Assembly (NCBI GenBank): GCA_037179515.1
Contig: JAXCGZ010007594.1
Span: 126,001-190,000, forward strand
From: Halocaridina rubra
Taxonomy: Eukaryota; Arthropoda; Malacostraca; Decapoda; Atyidae
Reading direction: 5' to 3'
Length of the DNA: 64,000 nt
Below, piece after piece: positions 30,213 to 42,200 of this stretch (its first letter is position 1; each line of letters begins with the position of its first letter). Both the position numbers and the translations under genes were made by a program. The notes below the pieces were generated by a model. The model had not been told where the DNA came from and searched no databases. It saw nothing but the letters and a program-made list of their open reading frames with translations.

Positions 30213-33200
30213 GTTTGACTACTTTTTTGGTAGTAATTAACTTTTTTGTTGCCAATCTCTGGAACTCATTAATTCGCTGCAGGATATAAGACGAAAAGAG
30301 GTTCTGATATAATATACGATTTACTTCTATCTGTCAGATCCACAATGGTCTGCCATATCCATTGTATGCTTGTATCTGCTAAGTTGGTAGAGACATTCAG
30401 ACGTCATTGACTACTACAGTCCATTCCATAGCCTCGTTATTATAAGTAAATTTTACTTTTTTCTCACAGAACGAGATGGACTTGAACACAGTATTGATAT
30501 GGTATACTGGTCTTGAAGCCATAAAGCTGTATTGACAATTATATCAGTAGATAATTCAAACCAGCTTTGCTGAAGTCCTGAGTAATATGGGATCTTGTAA
30601 AGAAGAGTATTTGCAAGGACCTTTGGGGCTATTCATATTTATAAGGTAAAATGCCTCTGGGGTTTGCTTATCTTTATAATATCTGCAAACTGAAGATTAC
30701 AATTTTCATACATTTTTCTTGTTTCTCAACGATTTCTTTTAAAGTATGCATTTCTACTGGAAATAAGGTACTATTTTTATTGATAACCTTTGGCCTTTGT
30801 TTCCATATCTTATTAGATTCCTCCACAGATATCTTCAGATCCTGCTTATCTATATGTATCTGAGATTACATGTAAGGTACACGTGTGCTTGTGAGGCTTT
30901 GACTTAGCCTTTTCATTAGGATGATAAAGATATATACACACACATCACGAACTTTTTTTTTTTTTTTTTTTTTTGCTGAGAGAACTTCTCTGTAAAACTT
31001 CTTTAGTAATCCTTTAGGACAAGCTTCTCCACTTGTGATTTACATAGCTAGCTGCTAACAGTTTCAGTATTCTTCTGTGTTTATATACACTGTCATCCCA
31101 CATCTTACATATATATAATTGGTTCCACCACTAGCTGTGTAAGTTAATACAACTCAGATTGGGAAACTACTGTTAATTCAAATTTCAAATTAAAACAAGT
31201 TTTCTCAATGCACGTTGATTCCAGGGAGTCAGAAATAGTTCAAATCTGTTTAGAAATGTTACAGATGTAAAATTTAAATGAATTGTCCCAATATTATATA
31301 CTATTTCTCATTATAATGAATACTGACTTCATTATCTGTATTTTGTATTATTCCACAGGATCTTCAGAGCATTCGCAATATCATTGTTGCCAATTATGCA
31401 GCATTTCCTTTGGAAGGAGACCTTATGTTGAGTGAAGCTGTAAGAAGCACGGTTATTATCTCGACAGGTATTTCCAGGTACACTGTGTACATATTTTTAT
31501 TGTGGCGAATGCACTATGCGTATCCCATAGCATTTTTTTCTAATATTAATATATCAAGTTAGAAATTTTTCTGTCAGATACAAAGAAGTATACAGTATTA
31601 GAAATATTAAATATGTTTGTTTTACTGAAAATACATGTATAATTTTTTTTTCTCACATACACACACAAAACTAGATAATTTTGTCTGATATTTGATTTTT
31701 TTGCTCAATTGTAATAAAGTATATTAATCCATTTATACCAATTGGTTGCTATTATAGTTCTTAACTTATGAGGACCTAAGCTTACACACAGTTAATATAA
31801 GCCAATTTACCACTTTAGCTTGATTAAAGAGACAAGGCTTGTGGATGCTTTAAAATGAGCTCAATGTTCTATAACCTTAAAGTTTATTGAGGAGAGATAT
31901 TGTTATATTAGTGAACGTCATCAGTATATGGATATTGTTTTTGTATCAGCTCTTTATTATTTCTTTATCTTAATAATTGTTGGGCATGCATTAATTTTCA
32001 AACTTCTATGTGTGTAGAAAGCAGAATTGTGAGGTAAATAGAAATATTCTGATCTTCATTTAAACCTAGCCTGCAACTCCAGGAATTTATACAGGCCTCA
32101 TCTATATTAGCTGAGGTATCGTTTGTTGTGTATACAGTATACTACTATTTGTAATATATACATGGTGTGGATATTAATAGAAAATATATGCCATAATGTA
32201 GGTTCTCATGTGAGCAAGATCTGGCCCACACGTGCTTTGTGTTGAGATACAAATTCCGTTACTATGTTTTTCCTCTCACTGTTTCAACTTTTTCATTCCC
32301 ATGTTGTTTGCCGTTTTATGTCATTAAAACGGGTTTGTGCCCCGTCACGGTCTGGGGTTAGCAAGGGCATGCACTCAGGGTAACGATTACATCTGCCAAA
32401 ACAAGTCCTTCGCAAGAAGGCAACCGTCCTAGCCCTTGCTTGAAAAGGGAATCCGTGACGTAAAACCGGAACAAACAAACAAACAAACATTAATTCCTAT
32501 TATGGGGCTAAATACAATCAAATTGGAGCTGGGGAACTGAGGCTGGATGCCCCTTCTATTCCCCCACAACAGGCTCGATCACTTGATCGTCACTTCCAGA
32601 GTCAAGTACGCTGACCACTATGCTACAGCGTTCCTCAACTCTAATTAAAGAATTTAAAGCCTGTACGATATGAATAGACATTTTTTAGAAGTGTAGAGGA
32701 TGTTCATGAATAATTGTATGGTAGGTTTTGACTATTTTCAGTATAATTTGTTTCAGTTTGGACAAGCTCCTTGGCGGTGGACTTATGGCTGGTGAGATAA
32801 TGGAGTTATGTGGAGGATGGGGTGTGGGCAAAACTTCATTATGCGTTCAGTTAGCTCTTCACTGTGCCACTAAGTTGGGCCACCGTGTACTGTACATTGA
32901 TCCCACAGGCGGTGTTTCGACAAATAGACTTGAGCCTCATCTTGATAATTCCATAGAATTACAGGTTAGAGTTAATGCTGATCTGTCATGCAATTTGATA
33001 TTATAAATGAAAATGAAAGCTCAGTTAATTTAGGTCTTATTATCAGATATAAAAGCTTTGTGTTTTTTCCTTTCTCCAAACATTCTTCCCGAACTTGATG
33101 AATAAAACACTTTAGAAACCAGCATTGAACAATGCCTGCATCTCCCATACTTTGGGGTTAGGACAGTAGTAGATGTGCGATATTGTGTATTTGTTTATGT

Positions 33201-36200
33201 TCTTGAAGGCCAGCAGGTTTTTAGAATGGTACACAATGAAAGGTTTCAGCCTGTGATGTTCTCACCAAGCAACAGAGTAAATTTTTCCTGTAATTCCCTA
33301 AATTCAGGCATGGTTTTGGCTTCTTTGAGGATATAAGTGTGTGCTGTTATCTGTTTCCAAAATAATTCCGTTTCATCCAAACTAAAATTCTGCTCCACTG
33401 ATAACATTCTTCTGTACTTATTTCAACTAAACTGTCCGTAGACCTTTGCTCTCTTTCCTCGTCTGCACTCGCTGCTTCTCCAGTCACTAACATTGTACAT
33501 CTTGAATCTCTTGCATCACTCAGTATATGCCACAAATTCTTGAGTGTAGTCTTCCCTAGCCAGCTCCTTCATGATCTGGAATAGATTTCTAGCCTTCAAC
33601 CACTATGCAAAAAAGGCTTAAAGGGGTTTGTTTATGAATCTAATTTTGCCTCCACAAATATAGCAACTTCTCCATTTTGTACCTAGGCGTGGTTTGTTGC
33701 TTTGTTATTACAGGTGACCACCTGGGTGTCAAACCTTTCACAGCCTCAAGAATACAGTCTTTATCGTATAAAACTATCTACACAGGTAGTCTCCTTTTTT
33801 CCTTTGTACTGCCTTATCACATTGATTTTTACGTCAAGAGCGATGGCCTTTCTTTCTTTCTTGGCAGATGCAGGAGTAGACAAAGACAGTTCCTCTTTGT
33901 AGACATTATGAGGATTTTGAAGACTGACAGCAAAGACACACTTTTCTGACAACTGGCTGCTTACAGCAGACTGAGAACGAGATACAGAATGAGTAAACAT
34001 CTTGCTGGGACACTAGCACTGATGGTGGTTAAAACTGTTGTACGCCCTGCTTGGCGTCATGGCTAAAAGTCTATGTTCACTGTCACCGTTGTTGTCGTAA
34101 TGTTGAACTGTCATAAGTCAGCGACTTATTATATTTTAAAAGCCTCCGAGGAACCAGATGATGTAAGCCACGATATTCTTGTTTCAGGAATCTGCACTGC
34201 CTCTGTCCTACTTCAAAGTTGTAACACCAGATGATGTCTGGGGTCTTTTTGAAGTGCTAAATACTATGAGTGCACCATCTATACCTTCTACTGGCCCAAG
34301 CAGCAGCAGCAGCAAAAAGGGAGATGAAATCAAACTTGTCGTAGTGGATTCTTTGCCTGTATTACTTACTCCAGTCCAGGCAGGTTCACAAAGGCATGGT
34401 ATGCTAATTTTGATGTGCCTTGTGTAGTATGTTAATATTAACAATGATTTTATGTTGCCTTTATCAAATATGATTCTGGAAGTCTTTTGAAAGGATTGAT
34501 TTTTCGTTTTATATAAATACAGTAGTAGCAAGTGCACTTTATAGCTTTGAAAGGATTGATTTTTCGTTTTATATAAATAGTACCAAGTACACTTTATAGC
34601 CAGTAGTTATAAGAGGTACTTGCTAAGAAATTTTTTAGGCTTTTAAGTTCCTTATAAGTAATTTTTTTTAGTCATTTATAACCAGGGTTTTTGGTGCATT
34701 ACACCAATAATATAGCTATTTTATTTTATTCTATAACATCATGAGACCTTTTATTTTTTGGGTAGTTGATGAACTAAGAAGGCTAACAGCAAGAAAAGCT
34801 TGATGTTAGTCTTCCTTCAACTACAATTCTTTTCCTATGGCTACATCTTCACCGAATATTTGGCACACGCGTTAGGCATCTGGTATTCTTCCTTCACATC
34901 TGACAAGTCACAATACTCCACATCTCTGTTTCTCATGGCTTTCTTTCTCATCATTATTAGGTGTCCATTACTATGACAAGTCTTTCAGCCTATCATTTTC
35001 TTGTTTATCTTTCTCTTTTTCCGGCTTGTCCTTATGCTGCTACTTTTTCTAAAATATTTTCTTAGTGCCCAAGCCTGATGAGGAAAATATTCTTTGCCAA
35101 TCCCAGTGTCACATTCATGAAAGAAAACAAATATCAGCTACTCTAGGGCATATATATCAGATTTTGAATTAGTTTAATCATTCAGACATTATTAATGAAA
35201 TAAAATTTGATTAATTTTGGAATAGGGTCTTTATATACCAAGTGTTGGAGTGAAAGTGGAAATTACGAAATAAAGGATTAATCATTTTCTAATATCGCAA
35301 GAGCATGCCTAATTCAGTACAGATAACTTATATATACTTCCAAAATATAGTGCATTAATGATTTGAAAGTATATAGAGTATATTCAACGGAGTAGGCATA
35401 TGGGTTGAATGTAATGGTTGAAAAATATAATGTATCAGAAGGAAATAATGAGTGCATTCTGTCAGCAGTAAGTTGTAGCTGAAAACCAAGGAAAAAATAC
35501 AAAAAATTTAACATTCTGGGTTTTTCAGAGAGTTATGTGGAAATAGAGAGGAGTATGGATTAGAAAACGAACAGCTTGAATGATTTCATGGTTCTTTTCA
35601 GCATAAGATGTGAATTTTGTCAGGACTTGACTTTCACAGAAGGAACAACAGATATGAACACTTAAAATTTCTCCAATATGTTCTTTCTTTTCCTGAATAG
35701 GAAACACTTTCACATTGTAAGAGAATTATTGTATCTAGGGAAATTATTATGTTTCCTTTAATATTTTATTCTATAAGTAATATTGTTAGCTTTTGATTAC
35801 TTAATTTATTTATTTATTTATTTTTTTTATGATTGTGACACCAGGACGGGCCCAAAAAAAATTATAAAATAAAACAGCCCTCATCGTGCCTGGGCACGAA
35901 GAATACATAAAGTAAAGAGAAACAGAGATGGAGAGTGTAATGACTTGTCAGATATGAAGGGATAATAAAAGATGTGTGATGAATATCCAAGAATATTTAG
36001 TGTAGCTGTAGGCACAGAAAAAGAACCGTACCTGAAGGAAGACTTAACACTCGAACTGTCCTGGACAGACCTATTTAGGTTCAAAAAACCTTCAGCTGTA
36101 GTATCGCAACGGGCGGCTGGTGCCATGAGCCAACCTACTACTTGCATTGACAAATGCCTAGAAAATATGTTCATAATAGCAATGGAGTATTTTTTCCTCT

Positions 36201-39200
36201 AAAAACCGAATGGCTAGATCTATAATTAAAACAGGTGAGGTAGTACTGTAGTATCAACATACTATGAAAATCCCTGAATCTTTATTTCTGGAAAAATAAA
36301 AGAAAGAAATAAAAGGCTGTCAATCCATTCCTCTCATTTCTGATGTCTGGTATAACACTATACAAAGTAAGAGTTTTTGTGTTCCATAAAACTGTCTGTT
36401 TAAGCAGGAGTAAAATTTAATAGTAAGGAGGTAATGGAAGGTCAAATACCTCGCATAAATCTTCATCTGTTAACAGAATAAGTTGCTAAGCATCTAGGAA
36501 GTAAATCAGAGGCAAAGTTGTAAAAGGTAATTATAATATTGTGAAGGAAAACTATATTTTGCGGTATCTACATAGCTCTCAACGACTATATCTATAAACT
36601 TATTATAATTTTCCCAATAAACTGTTCCATGAAAGTATTCAGTCTTATTATGAGACATTACAATACAGGACTAAGATTTTTTTTTTTTGCTAACTTATTG
36701 TAACTCTGAATTTGTTTAATAGTATGTGAATGAGCCTACTCTTTATCTGTGCCTTTTTTGGGTGCTGGCAAATGTATGGCAAGCTAATATGAACAATATC
36801 TTTTTCACCTTCGTCCCATTCTTACATACCGATCAAGACTTTTAAATAAACCTTACATGAGCGTTAAGCCTTACGGCACAAGATCATATTAGTGGTTTCA
36901 CAGGCTAGTTAGAATAAGAGTGATAATGGTCGTGGCGCTGTCATCAGTGATGTCTAACATATCACAAAATTATCAAAGTATTGTCTATAATGACAAAAGC
37001 ATTCTCCCTTACATTTCACTTGATTTTCATTGGTAATGAGAGTAAATATAGCTACAGTGTTCCCTCGCTCTATCGTGGTGCACCTATCGCGGATTCACTG
37101 TATCGCGGTTTTTTTTATTGCGATTTTTATTTTTCTGGGTATATGCGAAAATATTAAAATTTTAAGAAATGAAATTTTTCGGTATTTTCATTATTTTATT
37201 GGAAAAAAAAATTTTCATTATTTTATTGATAAAGAAAATTTATTTCCCAGCCTACAAATTATAAAACAGTAAGAAATTGTAAAAAAAAACATAAATTTGA
37301 ACATGTAACTGCACCATGTAAAATACGATACCGGTATCAGCGTTTCGAAAAACGCAAAGGGTCGCACCTACGTGAGCTAGCATATATTAAAATTTCCAGT
37401 AGTTTCATGATTTTATTGATAAAAAATGTATTTCTTAGCCTAAGAATAATAAAACAGTAAAAAATAGTAAACACCATAAATATTAACAGTATTGCACCAT
37501 GTAAAATAGGATACCGGTATCAGCGTTTCGGAAAACAAGAAGGGTCGCACCAACGTGAGCTAGTACATATTGAAATTTTCATTATTTTATTGATAAAACA
37601 AGTATTTCCTAGCCTGAGAGTAATAAAACAGTAATAAATAGTAAAAAACATAAATTTAAACATATAACTCACAGTATTGCACCATGTAAAATACTGTCCG
37701 ATAGCGTACAATGTATTGGCGTCTTGGAAAACGCAAAGGCTCTCACCAAAGTGAGATAGTTCATGAAATGATATTGGATGAAAGGGTGGGAGATGACGAA
37801 TCACAGAATTGATTTTCTGTATGTTCTGTATCATGGGGTTTGATTGGCTTTTTGATTGAAGTCTGATTCTCCCAGCATCTTCTATTGTCTCGCCTCACTC
37901 GTTCAGTCTAACTCACGTGTGCGCCATTCACGTTGTGCTTATTAATACGTTTTGCATGTGAGTTTTTTACTCACGTATTTCAACCTCTGCAATGCCTCCC
38001 AATCATCCTTCATCTTCTAAGGCTTCTGGTAGTGAACCTAGCGGCAAAGGGAGATGTTAACCATAACGGATAAGGTGAAACTGTTAGATATGCTGAAAGA
38101 AGGAAAAAGGTTTGCGGATGTCGGCCGCTATTTTGGCCTCAATGAATCTACTGTTCGCTACATCAAAAAGGACGAGGCAAATATCAGGAAAATGGCGACT
38201 ATTTCTTTTAATAAATCAGCGAAGAGGGTCGTAGCATCCCGCAATAAGATAATAGTTCGGATGGAATCTGCTTTGGCCCTGTGGATTGCTGATAGCAGAA
38301 AGAAGAACATCAGCATAGACAGCAACATCATACAAACAAAGGCGAAGAAGCTGTACGAGGCATTCGCTGCAAATGAACCCGATGACGACAGTGGCGACCG
38401 TGGAGAGAAGGAGGGGAGAAAAGAAGATATCGACAACCCACAACCAGGACCCTCCAGCGATTCTCCACCGAGGATACAATCGTTTGTGGCAAGCAAGGGA
38501 TGGTTCGCCAAATTTCAAAATGCTATGGCCTAAAAAGCGTTTCGGTTTATGGTGAAGCTGCCTCTGCAGATACAGCTGCCGCAGAAGATTACGTGAACTA
38601 CGACTTCAAGAAAATTATTGCCGAAGGGGAATATGCTCCTGAGCAAGTCTTCAACATGGATGAGACTATGTTATTTTGGAAGAGAATGCTGTCTCGCACT
38701 TTTCTCTTCAAGGAAGAAGCTAAAGCCCCGGGATTTAAAGCGCACAAAGATCGCATTACCCTTATCATGTGCGGAAATGCTGTGGGCTTCATGTTAAAGC
38801 CTGGGTTTATCTACAAGTCAAAGAACCCTAGGGCTTTGAAGAATAAAAACAATAATCTGCTGCCAGTGTATTGGATGCATAACCTAAGGCCTGGATCACG
38901 AAAAGCCTCACATCGGACTGGTTTCACCAATGCTTTATCCCTCAGGTCAAAATTTATCTGGCAGAAAAAGGCCTTGAATTTAAAGTCCTTCTTTTGATGG
39001 ATAATGCTGGTGGCCACACAACTAATCTCGAATATAACGGTGTTCAAGTAGAGTTCCTGCCACCAAATACGACGTCACTGATTCAGCCAATGGATCAAGG
39101 CGTTATTCGTGCGTTCAAGGCCCTCTACACACGAAATGCCCTGGCGAACCTGGCTGAATCCATGGATTAAGACAAAGAATTCTCAATGAAGACGTACTGG

Positions 39201-42200
39201 CGTAATTACTAAATTGCCACATGCCTTCAAAATATTCAGAATGCAACCAAAGACATGAAGCCGGCCACAATCAATGCCAGCTGGAAGCAGTTGTGGCCCG
39301 AAGTCATCCACTACTACAAGGGATTTGCTATTGAAGAAGTCCATAGCTCGGCAGTTGCGAAAGCTGTGAAGTTGGCTGCATTGCTAGGAGGAGAAGGCTT
39401 TAAAAAGATATGACTCCCGAAGATGTGAATGAACTGATGAACTGCCACTCGCAGCCTTTGACTGATGAAGACTTGGAAGAAATGACAAAATCAGCGAGCG
39501 AAGAAGAGGAAGAAGAACTTGAGGAAACCCACAAAGAAATTGAAGAACCTGGCCTTACACTTGAACGTTTGGCAGCCATGTATGAAAATGTGAAAGCAGT
39601 CCAACAACTCTCGCAGGTACATGACGATAATATGGTTCGTTCGGTGACCTTCTGCAATCTTCTTGACGATGCCATGATTCCTTACATGACCATCTTCCAA
39701 CAAAAGAAGAAACAGCGACAGCACCTCCCCATTTCCATGTTCTTCGCTCCCAAAAAGCAGCCGTAAAGCTGTTATTGGCTGCGGAATAATTTCCTCTGGA
39801 GTCTACAAACGTCATTACCACCTCATTCACGGTAAGTTTACCTATCACGTTCATATAAATTTTCGTTGCATGCTGTTATTTATAAAGTAAAGGGTGGTTT
39901 TTTAACAGTGCAGGGAGGGTTTGTACAGTAAACATAAAATTAAATGTAAAATACCTATGTACATATAGGGTGATCCTACTTCGCGGAAATTCACCTATCG
40001 CGGTCGGTCCCAGAACCTAACCCCCGCGATAAACGAGGGATCACTGTATATACTTTAATTTACACAGTATTTTTGGTTTACCCTCTATAGTATTCCTGAA
40101 TTTTGTTATTTTCTTTCAGGTAATGGAATAGTCAACCAGGTAGCATGTACTCTGAAGCAGATTGCCTCTGAACGTCAAGTGGCAGTAGTCGTTGTAAACA
40201 ATGTTGTCTCAGCGACATATGACAGTGCAGTCAATTCAGAACATCATTTGAGTTTGAAATGGAAAGCAGCTCTTGGCAGGTTAGTAAAGAATAGCATTTC
40301 AGTCTTTTGGTATATGTAAACATCATTTACTCTTCAAACAAGAATATTGGCTTGATGGGTTACACACTAGTCTTGTTATTGCTATTTGCTGTTTTATATA
40401 TCCCTATTAATAACCATTCAAATGGGGATGGACATAGACAGGTTGAAGCTGGGAATTTAGGCTGAATGCCCTTCCTAACACCCTGCAGTTGGCTCGAACA
40501 TGGGTTGTCACTTTCCAAGATGAGTGCTCTGCAAAAAAAAAACCTAGTTGGAGCCTTTCTTATCTGTTGTGAAATTGGCAAAATTGTCACTTGGTCATGT
40601 CAAGGTTGTGAAAGGGACAGCTGTGGTATATGTCAATTCCTAGCCCCTTCTAAGGCACTAGGAATAATAAGTACCTTAATGGATATAACAGGCCATGTGT
40701 AGAACCAGATGCACTTTAACTAAAGCACAAGAAAGCATATTCTTGTTCTTTAGTTTTGTTTCTGTAAAGTTTTTAAGTGGAGAAGACGGCAAAGTAATTG
40801 TGATATAGATCTGTCTTACTGTTAATACATTGTTTCGTCATTTTTCATGAAAACTGCAATGTTTTTTCAAGAGTGCTGATACAATCTTTTAAGAGTTTTG
40901 CTTAACCTAAGCATTTTGGGCAGTCTTCCACAAATGACAACATTATCATGCAAAATGCTTCTTTGCAGTAAACAGGGGGGAAAAAAATAATTTTTTGTAT
41001 CTCATTTCATAATGGAAAATTTCATATTAAAGGGTAATTTCACCTTTTTACAAGAATATCAATGCCACAGGGGCAGCGGAAGTTCAGTTGTGGAGTGCGC
41101 AATTTGGGAACTGTTGGGAGCCTGACAAACGCGGGCCCCATCCACCACGGGGCATTAGGGAGGGCATTCAGCCTTTATCCCAAAGCTCCAACCTGTCTGT
41201 GTCTATCCTTATTTGAATAGCAATTAATTTTGATATATAATACACCACCAACAACAAGAATTTCAATTTTTTATTTGTCCATTCAACTACTTTACCTAAA
41301 TTTAAGTTTCAAGAGGACAACGAAGCTCAATAAAACGGGACTTTAGCTACAAAGGGAGCACTCCCATTCGCAAGGATGTTATTCTCAATTTAGGTAGATA
41401 CTCATCGGTAAGGGACACATTTATGAAGATGTGATTGACCTTTAAGAGTGACACTAATTAGTGTATAACATGAATCCCTCACAGAAGAGCTTTCTGTGGA
41501 AATGTGTCCCTCACCAATAAATATTGTCCGTAAATGAGGTTGACACCCATGCATAGGAATAGCTATCTTTTTATGTCACTTACTTGCAAGAAGTGCTCCT
41601 TTGTAAATTTTCTTTCCCCAACCTGGTGTCACACATGAAAAACTAAAGAGTACCCTTATCGATAAAAATCTCGATTAAAATATGATGGGAAAAGTGCTTT
41701 ATTATAAAATATGTTCCTTACTGATAAGTATCTTATATAAAGAAGCAGGCGTTTATCCTATTATGTGTCAATACTAATCCGTATTATGGGGGTGGACACA
41801 AGACAGTTTGGGGCTGAGAAATTAAGGCTGGATGCCCTTCCTGACGCCCAGTGGTGGGCTTGATCGTGGGTCTGTAACTTCCTGAGTGAGTGCTCTAGCC
41901 ACTGCTCTACCCGGTCCCCTGGTTAAACAACTATAAATGAATTCGTACAGAGAATCTGAAGGTGAAAATTTTCTATAAGTAGAACACAGACACTGTGATG
42001 TTAAGAAAATTTGTAATGTTTATTCCAATTAAAGTGCGCTATTCAGAATTTAAATACAGAAGCTCCCTTACATATGAACAACTGAGCTATGAACATGCAC
42101 AGATATGAATATAAACCTACGCATGTATTAATGTATGTATTACTGTACTGTACTGTATTATTACATCATTATTTCAGTATTAAAATTTATTAATACGGTA

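Noticed and set aside
38158..38518. Minus-strand open frames opposite the Tigger transposase
   Set aside because: Shadow frames; the plus strand carries the recognisable HTH and DDE motifs.
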